Positions 47,001 to 54,558 are shown, counted from the stretch's first letter. The stretch is DNA of 64,000 bases from Methanobrevibacter sp. (GCF_017539065.1 NZ_JAFYHP010000027.1:1-64000); one strand, 5' to 3'. Translations and numbers: made by a program. Notes: generated from the letters alone by a model not told the origin.

Positions 47001-47587
47001 AAATCCAATCTATCAGTTTTTGAAAATCTTTTTAACAATTCCATTTCATTATTTGAGACTATATTTAAATCTTTTAATGGAATGCCGGGATTTTCACCCA
47101 TGCGTTTAATTAAATCCTTAATATTGTCAATTAAAAATTCCATCTGAACTTGTGAAAAAATACTGTCATTATAAACGAATTTAACGGAATTTTCATCAAA
47201 CAAACAGTTTAAAATAGATTTTTCATGAGGAACAAACTCATCATTATTTTTCATGTTAAAAATAGAGTAGGCATGCAAAAGTTCATTATCAAAAATATAA
47301 TTTTCCTCTTGTAAATTATTTATCAATTCATCAACTTCAGATAATAAATAATTAACTGAGCTATTCTCATTATACTCGATTTTTAGGGGAATTTCTTTAT
47401 TATTTCTGTAAATCTTAAAAACAATGCCTTCAGATTGATTTATTCTAGATAAATAAACAGACATTACAGATGCAAAAAAAGATTCATCAATATTCTTTTC
47501 GAAATTTAAAATTATTTGATTGAATGTTGATTCATTCACATTAGGTATATTTGTTAAACAATTATTATATCCTTGTAAATTTTCCAT
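38069..47587 (-). CDS. Nonribosomal peptide synthetase: partial C, A-T, C-A-T, C-A-T, reductase
   Basis: 3172 residues from the ATG at 47587, preceded by GGTGATT; 47599 is the alternative. Order (approximate residues): N-terminal half-condensation remnant without HHxxxDG (10-185); A1 (A3 motif YFTSGSTGNPKG near 346, A10 NLNGKVDVK near 670); T1 (LGLTSLSS, 723); C with HHILFDG (903); A2 (YTSGSTGLPKG, 1352; NPNGKLDRK, 1675); T2 (IGFTSLT, 1731); C with HHLILDG (1914); A3 (YTSGSTGNPKG, 2356; LNGKIEVK, 2682); T3 (IGGTSLL, 2735); and a thioester reductase (VLVTGASGFLGIH, 2815; YLSSK, near 2978). This predicts a tripeptide-like product released by NAD(P)H reduction as an aldehyde or alcohol. Confidence 0.92.
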   Translation of the reverse strand: MENLQGYNNCLTNIPNVNESTFNQIILNFEKNIDESFFASVMSVYLSRINQSEGIVFKIYRNNKEIPLKIEYNENSSVNYLLSEVDELINNLQEENYIFDNELLHAYSIFNMKNNDEFVPHEKSILNCLFDENSVKFVYNDSIFSQVQMEFLIDNIKDLIKRMGENPGIPLKDLNIVSNNEMELLKRFSKTDRLDFDENETIMNYIHNNALKTPNQIAISDTITDITYGEFDRYINALSAILHNLGVEKGECVGVLLPRIPMYIVSCMGITRNASVFVPLDLTYPKDRIDYIIEASDMNYIISSKTVDFASQFEDKNILYIEDLDLDADEVSPNNAVASDPAVIYFTSGSTGNPKGVKSSHYTFLLEALYSSKYLTSGSDIACYVNFTFAFSVVLYSAFVKGANCIILNEHLKENVPELIEFLQVTPLDALILPTVLGATILEKTEIKTKNMIIAGERLKEATPTILSRKTDLINCYGSSEALVIAYQDVKKASQLDEIPVGFPAGNTWVYIVDKNNMPLPIGVPGEIVISGLKLALGYHNNESQTNESFVENPFSDCWENERMVHSRDQGYFTFDGELVVKGRIDRQIKLRGLRIEPGEIENVVLNYSPSITNAVVELRNDNLVCYYISDGEIDEDDLNEFIKSKVTPYMVPSFYMKMDEFPLNLNGKVDVKALPTPEFAIEEIIEPKTEIEIKLFEIISKVLKTDKFGVTTDLIKLGLTSLSSIKIAYEIASNWGVQLSIKELSESKDIQTLTTLIDTPIESAEASHEKQDLYPLSQNQLGVYFESIKHPDKLIYNTTSAVDFGSNIDVEKLKRSIVNLVNKYTYLKSILFEENGKTYLKRQDDEPVAVDIFESLATDEIKNSFARPFDLFKGPLYRFEIYYTEDKTILLMDVHHILFDGTSVNLFINELLDEYDDVNDAEEVSSGFDFILDEKELEGSEKYLKAKEFFEDRLVDIENVTSVEPDIIGEKDLGSLKEVSVKINKDDIFEFSKRNSITPNSLFLSSALLTLSKFSYTKDMLLTTISNGRINPKYFKTLAMIVRSLPIAMTIDTNQSVLDYINSVNDAFVDTIDNESYPFTKIFEEYNFVPEIYYAYQVGLFDEKVLKNGNKVKVEPLELDYPKFNICIYVEEDLENINLIIRYNDQLYSHELMKTLVESIDLVLNKFMDSLTQNASDVSLLTSLEENEIAKKENELTLDIHEPLLKDKFEYIAPKKADDIAVYANDTNLTFGELNAKANVFANSLIDRGLKTNDKIILKLNRTSKLMIALIGALKAGVSFIPVDPKYPQERITHIQEDSGCKMIISDDPLTGEVDIDSLLDGTNTQNPKVDLKNDDIALLIYTSGSTGLPKGVMIKQDSITNYIKPTPENSPINAIACDVSKMLSITTASFIAFLREAFASVMNGVPMVLADEETSMNPIRLAALIKKYEIDGMSATPSRLQQYLTIDDFKRVIKDIKVITIGGEKFIESLYPTLVKYTDAEIYNSYGPTEVTIASHAKLMQDNIVSEGKPIHNTIDSIVDIDNNPLPNNIVGNIALGGVGVSAGYWNKPELTEEVFYTKNGIPYYNTGDLGYKLDNGELVVVGRADSQIKLRGLRIETGEIENVILKNSIIDLVFVNVQVINDTEYLCAYYVADSQIDANKLKEDISQELTDYMIPTFFIQLDELPLNPNGKLDRKKLPLPSVDDEITEVVEASNELEQSVLDMCREIISKDDFGVTTNLFSIGFTSLTVIQLLARISEELKVDVSIMDMMKSKNVMEIVDLINAAEEVSETEEVELREYYPLTHNQLGVYFDCIKNPDKIGYNLPKIIRFDNNVDSAKLRQAIIDAIDLHSYLKMEIVQKDGEILQKRNDGLDVSDLITITKQDVEVTQDDIDKFIRPFSLSEDFLFRFKIIETPTEVVLLNDFHHLILDGTSANLFFRDITLIYDGKIDEIPQETVDAFEYSLIESELEQSNKYKQAEAFFDREISEFEESTVVTPDLESDEEGVLCTNELSLNASDIHNFCRKEGITENNLFLSATILALSKFTFTRDLLISTISTGRTNPKYRNTIGMLVKTLPFTCHIKSDKSIKDLLENVNENWLNTLNYEFYPYTKIANKYDLAPEFLYVYQGEIIEDLNMNGKTYERERIDYDSLRFKISFNILEEKGELKLINQYDDSLYSSHMIDLFNSAVKTIIEKFMTCDISETKVKDVAIIDEPELEEFDYSFNPFLNEVFHETVEKNKDKLALIAEDGEFTYDELNRKANRIANALIKKGVKPGDKVLFKLKRDSNLTASMWGIIKAGAAFIPVDPEYPEERINYIYSDSEADYIISDFSDSTTLNVFDLLKEENETNPIVELDPDNLAFLIYTSGSTGNPKGVMLTHRNITNYLLVKPENNYITDVVENRKRVLGIQTVTFDISVCDVLVPLTHGLTYVFASDVEAKDVLALAKLIKRTKVDAMAGTPSRMFQYLDLEEMQEAFKNLKSVSLAGEPFKPQLYTRIKSINPDVNLYNGYGPSETTIHTNHKLLTSSENITTGKPHYNVIMDIRDIDGNLVPDGVIGEVCIGGLGVGKGYLNKEKRTKESFIEINGINYYKSGDYGVIDPEGEVVIHGRMDNQIKLNGLRIELGEVEQVILKFGDIKEVVCAIKKINDNDHLCAYYTSDEEIDKDELKDFISQSLTRYMVPSVFVQLQELPWTLNGKIEVKKLPIPEISNEYVKPTNNVEAFFASAFEEILGLNKVGVTDNFFDIGGTSLLVTKLTISALNEGYEVQYADIFNYPTPRDLAEFISGTEIVESEESQYDYSRIDELLSQNTMDNFINGDLRDLGNVLVTGASGFLGIHILKDLIENEDGFIYCLQRAGRGLTAEERLKSLLFYYFDENYEDLFGKRIFVVEGDITNIEDFKKLESYPIDTIINSAANVKHFAEGSQIEDVNIFGVQNGLEFAKRIGACYVQVSTTSTAGESVNNFPPKDTVFDEQTLYVGQALDNKYLSSKFAAERLVLEHVVEGGEGKIVRVGNLMAREADAEFQINFESNGFINRLKAYVTLHAMPFDLLVAQTEFSPIDIVARSIIALAKTPKENTVFNAYNSHYITYADVLHTIVAQGYEMSKVEMDEFNELLDEARKDESKQEGISGLVTQVGMGKAKNRSIVNVSNTFTTNILNHLDVYWPLTTYDYLNNFINYLKGMGFLE

Positions 47588-47740
47588 AATAATCACCATG
47601 TTTTTAAACGATAATTAATATTGTTATTATTTATTATTTACATGATATTTAATATCAACTAATAAATTGCCATTCTTCTTTATAGTCTAAACAAAATATT
47701 TAAAATTAATATGAATTATATAATAATAATAGTGATTATC

Positions 47741-48040
47741 ATGAATATTGTTAAAAATTACAATGAAAAAGAATTGACATTATCAATTGAAGGCCGCATT
47801 GACACTATCACATCACAAGACCTTGATAAAGAGATTAATGAAGAATTTGGTAATTTTGACTCATTAATTATGGATTTTACAGACCTGGAATACATTTCAA
47901 GTGCTGGGCTTAGAGTCCTGATTGCAACACAAAAGAAATTGAAACCTGAAAACATACCGTTTGTTATCAAAAACATCAATGATGCAGTTGGTGAAATATT
48001 CAGAATGTCCGGTTTTGACAAAATCCTTAAGATAGAATGA
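47741..48040 (+). CDS. STAS-domain anti-anti-sigma-like protein (RsbV type)
   Basis: 99 residues from the ATG at 47741, preceded by GTGATT; the ORF extends upstream to 47711 in a hydrophobic run without ribosome site. A complete STAS domain: LTLSIEGRIDTITSQDLD, and the phosphoacceptor Ser region DLEYISSAGLRVLIATQKKL (about residue 50). In bacteria such proteins alternate between phosphorylated and free forms and bind an RsbW kinase. It heads a three-gene operon with overlapping starts and is divergent from the NRPS, 153 bp away. Confidence 0.9.
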   Translation: MNIVKNYNEKELTLSIEGRIDTITSQDLDKEINEEFGNFDSLIMDFTDLEYISSAGLRVLIATQKKLKPENIPFVIKNINDAVGEIFRMSGFDKILKIE

Positions 48041-48414
48041 ACTCAATAACTCTAAAACCCGAAATATGCGAATTATATTCTTTAAATGAGTTTATTTTAA
48101 ATGAGCTTGGAGAGAAAAACATTCAAGTCGATTTAATTGTCGAAGAAGTATTCGTCAATATTGTCGATTACTCAAAAACAGACTTTATAATTGTCAATGC
48201 CGAATTCAGAAAACCAACATTAACAGTTGAATTTATTGACAACGGAATTGAATTCAATCCCCTTTTAAAAGAAAATCCTCCCCTACCAGATGATATCGAT
48301 GAGGCTCAGATTGGAGGGTTGGGAATTTTTTTAACTAAAGAGATAGCGGATGAATTGGATTATACTTATGTCAATAGTGAAAATCACTTGAAGATTATTA
48401 AAAAAGTGGAATGA
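48037..48414 (+). CDS. RsbW-like serine kinase (HATPase_c)
   Basis: 125 residues, overlapping the STAS gene by 4 bp. A minimal GHKL ATPase: N box VDLIVEEVFVNIVDYS (about 32-46), G1 FIDNGIEFNP (about 67-76), G2 IGGLGIFLTKEIADELDY (about 92-109). By family it phosphorylates the STAS serine. Archaea lack sigma factors, so the sequestered target is unknown. It closely matches the C-terminal domain of the MATE exporter 36333-38060. Confidence 0.88.
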   Translation: MNSITLKPEICELYSLNEFILNELGEKNIQVDLIVEEVFVNIVDYSKTDFIIVNAEFRKPTLTVEFIDNGIEFNPLLKENPPLPDDIDEAQIGGLGIFLTKEIADELDYTYVNSENHLKIIKKVE

Positions 48415-50315
48415 TGAACGATAAGCTAAAACAAATTGGAATTCCTTTCATATTAATGATAATATTTAATTTGGGAATTTATTATTTGAATGGTTGGCAA
48501 AATTTCGGAGAGGGTCTGAGCCCACATGTTGGATTATTATTAATTTCAGGGTTGCTTTTTGGACCATACGGTGCACTCGGATCAGCCCTTGGAACTTTTT
48601 TATGTGACCTTGTAAGAGGATACAGCCTGACAATTTCCGTTTTGTCCGAAATTATAGGTTTTGCAATATCCTATCTTGCATATAAATTATGGTATGGCAA
48701 TTACAAAGGCAGACTGGAAATAACTCGGCCGAAATTAAACAATACTTATAACATCATTTTATTTATAGTAATAACTCTCATCTGTGCACTTTTATTTTCC
48801 GTATTGAACGGAAAATTATTTTATTTATTTTATCCCGATACAGTTCCTATACATTTCATTATTGAAACCAGATACTTCCTTAATTTTATCAATTCAGCAT
48901 TTGTTTTTGGAATTATCGGATTATGGCTTTCAAATAAAATTGATTTTGTACATATTCCCAAAAAATCCGATAATGAATCTAAAGAGAAAGTATATAAAAT
49001 ACTTGGAATATTATTGCTTATTACTATGTTATTAGCGGCAGTACCTGATTATGGCAATCTTTTAAATAACTACATTGCCGCTTTCGAGTTGATTGTTATT
49101 ACTGCAATTCTATTTGCTTACTTAACAAAGCCTATTACTTCAGATATTATGATTAAAAATTCCAAATCCATTCCAGAAGAGATAATGAACATTTTCCATT
49201 TGGCAATACTGTTTATAATCATCATTGGAATTTTAATATCATATGACCATCTATTAATTACTGCAATTGATGATTTCCTTCCAATAAATGCAAATGAAAT
49301 CATGATTTCGATGATGATCCTTGTGGACATTTTACTTTTAATTTTCTTCATACCTTCTTTTTCTGTTTTGAAATACATTGAGATTAAAGTCATTGAACCT
49401 ATCATTTCATTTTCAAAAATTGAGGATTTCATACATGAAAATGAAAAGATAGAATCCGACAAATTGGTAGGTATTTATTCTGAATATGTTAATGAAGAGA
49501 CTGAAATTGGAACACTTGCCCGTTCATACACTGATCTGATTAACTTCAACAATAGCTATATTGAAAATATTCATGAGATTGAAGGTGAAAAGGAACGCAT
49601 CAAAGCTGAACTTAATATTGCAACAAGAATTCAGGCCGCAAACCTTCCGACTGAAGCTATAGTTAATGATGATTATATTGTTAACGGATATTCAAAACCT
49701 GCAAAAGAGGTTGGAGGAGACTTTTTCGATTATTATCCGATAGATGAAGATAATTTGGTTATCGTAATCGGTGATGCATCAGGCAAGGGAGTTCCAGCAG
49801 CTATCCTTGCAATGATTACTCAAGTCATGATAAAACAGTTGATTAAAAGTGAAGTGAACCCTTCAAAAGCATTATATTTACTGAATAATCAGTTATGTGA
49901 AAACAACTCCGAATCAATGTTTCTCACATTATGGCTTGGAGTCTACAATACGGCAACTGGAAAGCTAACATTTTCAAATGCAGGACACAACCCTCCATTA
50001 ATAAAAGAAAATGATATATTTGAATATCTGAATATTGATTCTGGAATTGTTTTGGGAATAATGGAAGACTTTGACTATACAAATGAAGAAATAACATTAA
50101 CAAATGAACTTGTAGTATACACCGATGGAATAACCGATGCAAACAATAACGACAATGAAATGTATGGGGAAAACAGACTTTTAAACTTCTTTAATGAATT
50201 TAAAAGTGATAATGATCCAATACGACCATTATTAAATGACATTCATGGTTTTACACAAGATGCAGAGCAGTTCGATGATATGACCTTATTGTACCTAAAA
50301 ATCAAAGAGGATTAA
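48411..50315 (+). CDS. Membrane SpoIIE/RsbU-type PP2C phosphatase
   Basis: 634 residues, overlapping the kinase gene by 4 bp (ATGA). The N-terminal ~310 residues hold about 9-10 helices in two groups (first FILMIIFNLGIYYLNG, then GLLFGPYGALGSALGTFLCD), a likely sensory membrane part. A HAMP-like linker and a coiled coil (370-400) follow. The PP2C domain (about 400-634) has all metal-binding motifs: KEVGGDFFDYYP, VIGDASGKGVPAAI, YTDGITDANN and FDDMTLLYL. By family it dephosphorylates the STAS protein on receipt of a signal, completing the partner switch. Confidence 0.88.
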   Translation: MMNDKLKQIGIPFILMIIFNLGIYYLNGWQNFGEGLSPHVGLLLISGLLFGPYGALGSALGTFLCDLVRGYSLTISVLSEIIGFAISYLAYKLWYGNYKGRLEITRPKLNNTYNIILFIVITLICALLFSVLNGKLFYLFYPDTVPIHFIIETRYFLNFINSAFVFGIIGLWLSNKIDFVHIPKKSDNESKEKVYKILGILLLITMLLAAVPDYGNLLNNYIAAFELIVITAILFAYLTKPITSDIMIKNSKSIPEEIMNIFHLAILFIIIIGILISYDHLLITAIDDFLPINANEIMISMMILVDILLLIFFIPSFSVLKYIEIKVIEPIISFSKIEDFIHENEKIESDKLVGIYSEYVNEETEIGTLARSYTDLINFNNSYIENIHEIEGEKERIKAELNIATRIQAANLPTEAIVNDDYIVNGYSKPAKEVGGDFFDYYPIDEDNLVIVIGDASGKGVPAAILAMITQVMIKQLIKSEVNPSKALYLLNNQLCENNSESMFLTLWLGVYNTATGKLTFSNAGHNPPLIKENDIFEYLNIDSGIVLGIMEDFDYTNEEITLTNELVVYTDGITDANNNDNEMYGENRLLNFFNEFKSDNDPIRPLLNDIHGFTQDAEQFDDMTLLYLKIKED

Positions 50316-50368
50316 ATAAACATTAGCATAAAGTAAAATAGTTTTGTGCCAATATTTTATAAGAAAAT

Positions 50369-50662
50369 TTGTGTAGATGTTATACTGGAATATTTAAAAT
50401 TAACTTGAAAAACATTTTACAAAATCCTCATAATATACATTATTTCTTTTACAACTATGCAAACAGTAACATGGTGCTGGTTAAAAGAAATCAAAAATTG
50501 TATGATCCGGATTCACTGCTATTGATTGGTGATGTTAAAGATAGTGATGTTGTAAAAGAAATTTCGGATCCTAGCTATATTGAAACTCACGAAAAAGTTC
50601 TACCTCTTATGCGTACTTTTCAGCCAACTTTGTTAGGAATTTTATTTGATGTTTTTACTTAA
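50369..50662 (+). pseudogene. Probable gene fragment, related to the relic at 54419
   Basis: An open frame of up to 97 codons without ribosome site or known domain. Its part SDVVKEISDPSYIETHEKVL (50542-50601) matches SNVVKEVSEPSYIDTQTRLF at 54419-54481, on the other side of the surface-protease gene and in the same orientation. The shared piece is too short to name the parent gene. The rest of the gap 50316-50812 shows nothing I can identify. Confidence 0.45.
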
Positions 50663-50812
50663 TTTTTTGGAAAAATGTTCATGATGCCGAATTTGAATAG
50701 CTATTAAATCATGCTGAAATAATTTATCTAGTAAGATAAGAATTAAGAATTATATTTAATAGTACACAATGACAAAGCATTTAAAAAATAAAGAAATAAG
50801 GATTAAAAATCC

Positions 50813-53800
50813 TTATTGAACTTTTACTGTTGTTTTTATTGTATCTTTAAGATATGTTATCTTAACTGCATAAGATTTGCCTTTTTTAAGCTTTTTAATA
50901 ACATTCTTTTTGATGGTTATCTTAGCAATACCTTTAGCATTGGTTTTTGCACTGTAGGTTTTACTCTGGAATTTGAATGTTATTTTTTTGCCTTTAATTA
51001 CCTTTTTTCCCTGTTTTAAAGTTGCTTTTAAAACCAGTTTTTTAGAAGTCCTTTTGACCTTAACTGTTTTTTTACTGGTAAGCACCTGTTTCACTTTTAA
51101 AGTGTTTTTAACAGTTTGACCGGCATATGTAGCAGTTATTGTATATGTTCCGGGAGTTATTGTGTTAGGTATTTTTAAAATTGCCATACCATTTGCATTG
51201 GTTTTTACCCTGAAGGTTTTCTTATTGATTTTAATGGTGACAATTACATTTTTGCCAACAACCTTGCCATCCGCACCGAATACCTTAACTGAATAGGTAT
51301 TTTGGCCATTGTAGAACATATTGATATTTTTATTGCCACTGAGTCTGGATACAACATTGACTGTTGAAGTTACAGTTTCTGAAGTGAGATAATTTTTGAA
51401 AGTTATTTTATATGAGCCTATATGATTATATATAGGAATGGTTACTGAGCTTATTACCTTGCATCCAGCATCATAAAAGTTAACAGTGAATTTTGAATTG
51501 GAATTGTAGCCGACAGTGATTTTTTCATCAACACCTATACTGCTTGATATATTGATTGTGTTGATGACAGCTGTGCCGTTGACATATGTTGTGATTGTAT
51601 AAAATCCTGGCTTTAATAAAGGCAGCTTGAAATTGGCTATTCCATTTTCATCTGAAATATTTGTAATATTGACTCCGTTTACAGAAACCATCACAGTAAC
51701 ATTGCTTTCACTAACATTAACAGCAAATACCTTATCCTGAGAATAACATTCAGCAATATTCTCTGTAATGAAAGGATTGGATAAAGTATATACTTTTAAA
51801 CAGCAAACTGAACCTCCTACAGACTCATCCTCCCAATAACCTCCCATATATGATTGTGAAGTTGCCTCGTTATAATGAGCTCTTGAAAACAGGCACAGAG
51901 GAAGTGAATCGGAAGTTATTGCAACGGAAAAGTTATCTCCTTTTTTTACTGATACATATTTGTCCAATTTGACAGTATGATACCCAAAGAATGGTGAAAC
52001 GCCATTTTGAGTGTAAACCAATTGTCCGTTTACAATAACCTCGATTTTATATGAAACGTTTTCATCATCAAAATAGGTTCCAACACCTGCTATTACATCA
52101 TCCTGATAAGCTTCAAAATAATTCAGATAAATATATTCTTTGAAGTCTTCCTGATAGTCCGAAATTCCGCTGAAGTCATACTGATAATTATTGTTGTACG
52201 GAAGAGTATTTTCAATGATAAAACCGATAAAAGAGGCAGGACCATAGTGGTCTTGGGATGGATTTAATGTTTGATCATAGTATGAGACATAGAATAATCC
52301 TTCATCCCCCCATTCAGTTCCCCAGCTATTTTTAATAATCCATGCGCCATCACCTGGGGCAGGAGTATTGAAATTGTCTTTGGAGTAATTGTCATCCCAT
52401 CCGACAACACATATTGCATGGTTTGCATTTTCAAATTCAGGATAATAATATCCATATGTTGTTTCGTTATAGTACTCGTCATCAAATAATAAATTACCTG
52501 TTAAAGCACCATATTTGAGAATGGCCTGTTTGACAGTTGCTGCGCTATCCAAATTTCCAGGAGCATATGGCACCAAAACAACATCCTGAATATGAATATG
52601 TTCAGGAGAAGTTATTATTGGTGAAATTTTTCCAAGTTCATCGTAATCATCATAATTATATGGATATACTCCAAACCAACTTAAAACATAACCTAAACCC
52701 ACCATATTGTCTGCAGCTTCATATACTGAATTTGATCCGTACAGGGAATACATCAGCATTGAATTTTGAACATTATTTTCTGAAAGACAATATGTAACAT
52801 TTGTTGCCTTTAAAAGAGCAGACTCTAAAGAGCCAACAATTGCAAATGCCCAGCATGAAGCCATATTTCCCTGATTTTTAACAGGAGTGAGCAAATGCTC
52901 ATCTTTTAGACTATATCTCGAAGGGATATTTGTGATGTTTACTGTATTGTTTATTAAAGCCAACTGTTTTCCAATACCGCTTACTACACTTGGATAATAT
53001 ACATTGTTAAAATCACTTTTCAATATAGTATCGTTTCCGAATAATTTACCTTTCTCACAGCTGTCATCGAAAAAAGTAATGATTGCATTGCCGTTTCCGT
53101 TAAACTCCAAATTGTCAATATGATATTCACAGTCATAGAAATATAATCCAGCACCATTGAGTGCCTGATTATCAATGAATTTGCAGTCATTAACAGTTAT
53201 TATTGAGTTGTCTATGTATGCGGCTCCTCCTCCGTATGTCAGATAATCAATTGGAACCTTCAAATAATTGTCTTTAAAACTACAATTGATAATTTTTCCT
53301 TCCATTGCAGAAGTGAAAAATGCACCCCCTTTATAATCGGCAGAGTTATTGATAAATGTTGAATCTCTGATTTCAAGAGCCATGGCCAATGAAAGGACGG
53401 CACCTCCAAATTCTGATGAACAATTTTCAAACAAGGCACTGCTGATTAATGCATTGCCTTCCTGAACTTCTCCACCATCAAAAAATATTGCTCCACCATT
53501 TTTGGATGATGAAACATTAATAAATTCACACCCTTCAATAATGTCATTGTATCTTTCCTTAGATGCAATTGCTCCGGCAGTATTCATTGCAAATAAATTG
53601 ACAAATCTTGATTTCCATAATGTAAGGTTTCCATAGATATTGTAAATGGCAGTTGCATATTTAGAGGTGGTGTTGGTGAAAGTGGAATTTGCAATTTCCA
53701 TATCTGAGCCGTATGAATAAATCAAACTCCAATTAATGTCATCTTCACTTTTAAAAATTCCATTGCTGACGCTTACATTTGACAATGAAGAATAGATTGC

Positions 53801-54349
53801 TGAACCAAAATTTGCATAATTGTCTATGAATTTATCATTATAACTGGCATAGGTAGAATTACTGATATATAATGCTCCCCCACGCATGCCCCTACAATTT
53901 ATAAATGTCACATTGTTTGTAACGATGTTTTTTCCCAAAATCATTGAAGGCAAGTTTCCATTTTTCAAAACAAGATTATTGATTGTGAGATTAGTTGCAT
54001 CAATTTTAAACAGCCTTGTCTTGTTCTTACCGTCAATTACATAATTATTACCGTTAATGACAAAGTTATCCTTTTTAACAATAACCCCATCAGTATCATC
54101 TCCGTCTTCATAAACATAATTCCTTTGAATGTCCAATTTATCATCGGAATTGTTTATATCTGAACTTAAAGCAGTTAATGAAGCATTTTCATTTTCAACA
54201 GTTAAAATTTCATTGTTATCAATGGCCATAGTTGTTGAATCATTTATTTCAAGAGTATCTTGCGTTGCATTATTTGCACTGACTGCACTAATAGAAATCA
54301 GCACAATCAATGTAGAAAGCAAAATGACCATCATTTTCCCTTTTTTCAT
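50813..54349 (-). CDS. Surface papain-family protease with beta-helix and Ig-like domains
   Basis: 1178 residues. Signal peptide (KKGKMMVILLSTLIVLISIS), then a beta-helix (about 70-430: DIIEGCEFINVSSSKNGGAI). A C1-family cysteine protease domain (about 470-725) has the active Cys in QGNMASCWAFA (about 496), His in ENANHAICVVGWDD (about 641) and Asn in IIKNSWGTEWGDEG (about 673); the QG oxyanion pair is intact. A lectin-like beta region follows (735-865), with three Ig-like units, the last very Lys-rich, as in the 14641 adhesin. No membrane anchor. The promoter element at 54559 lies about 210 bp upstream. Substrate unknown; wall-bound or extracellular protein is likely. Confidence 0.88.
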   Translation of the reverse strand: MKKGKMMVILLSTLIVLISISAVSANNATQDTLEINDSTTMAIDNNEILTVENENASLTALSSDINNSDDKLDIQRNYVYEDGDDTDGVIVKKDNFVINGNNYVIDGKNKTRLFKIDATNLTINNLVLKNGNLPSMILGKNIVTNNVTFINCRGMRGGALYISNSTYASYNDKFIDNYANFGSAIYSSLSNVSVSNGIFKSEDDINWSLIYSYGSDMEIANSTFTNTTSKYATAIYNIYGNLTLWKSRFVNLFAMNTAGAIASKERYNDIIEGCEFINVSSSKNGGAIFFDGGEVQEGNALISSALFENCSSEFGGAVLSLAMALEIRDSTFINNSADYKGGAFFTSAMEGKIINCSFKDNYLKVPIDYLTYGGGAAYIDNSIITVNDCKFIDNQALNGAGLYFYDCEYHIDNLEFNGNGNAIITFFDDSCEKGKLFGNDTILKSDFNNVYYPSVVSGIGKQLALINNTVNITNIPSRYSLKDEHLLTPVKNQGNMASCWAFAIVGSLESALLKATNVTYCLSENNVQNSMLMYSLYGSNSVYEAADNMVGLGYVLSWFGVYPYNYDDYDELGKISPIITSPEHIHIQDVVLVPYAPGNLDSAATVKQAILKYGALTGNLLFDDEYYNETTYGYYYPEFENANHAICVVGWDDNYSKDNFNTPAPGDGAWIIKNSWGTEWGDEGLFYVSYYDQTLNPSQDHYGPASFIGFIIENTLPYNNNYQYDFSGISDYQEDFKEYIYLNYFEAYQDDVIAGVGTYFDDENVSYKIEVIVNGQLVYTQNGVSPFFGYHTVKLDKYVSVKKGDNFSVAITSDSLPLCLFSRAHYNEATSQSYMGGYWEDESVGGSVCCLKVYTLSNPFITENIAECYSQDKVFAVNVSESNVTVMVSVNGVNITNISDENGIANFKLPLLKPGFYTITTYVNGTAVINTINISSSIGVDEKITVGYNSNSKFTVNFYDAGCKVISSVTIPIYNHIGSYKITFKNYLTSETVTSTVNVVSRLSGNKNINMFYNGQNTYSVKVFGADGKVVGKNVIVTIKINKKTFRVKTNANGMAILKIPNTITPGTYTITATYAGQTVKNTLKVKQVLTSKKTVKVKRTSKKLVLKATLKQGKKVIKGKKITFKFQSKTYSAKTNAKGIAKITIKKNVIKKLKKGKSYAVKITYLKDTIKTTVKVQ

Positions 54350-54418
54350 AAAAAATTAACCTCCATATAAAGTATATGCATTACCCTACATATAAATTTT
54401 AGAAGCAAAATTAAATAT

Positions 54419-54481
54419 AGTAATGTTGTAAAAGAAGTTTCAGAGCCAAGTTATATTGATACTCAAACTAGACTATTCTAA
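54419..54481 (+). pseudogene. Short relic matching 50542-50601
   Basis: SNVVKEVSEPSYIDTQTRLF followed by a stop, without a start codon or upstream coding. About 11 of 20 residues equal the piece at 50542-50601 and most others are conservative changes. The two copies are direct repeats that bracket the surface-protease gene. Confidence 0.5.
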
Positions 54482-54558
54482 TAAGGCAGATTTGTTAATC
54501 TAATTTTTTTCATTGTGTAATGTGAAGTATGTTTTTTTCATTACATCATAAAAGACCA

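Noticed and set aside
38391..47109. Many long open frames opposite the NRPS gene
   Set aside because: They lack ribosome sites and known domains and are shadows of the coding strand.
50369..50662. 97-codon frame considered as a normal gene
   Set aside because: No ribosome site or domain, and its only recognisable part is a short repeat of the relic at 54419; reported as a fragment.
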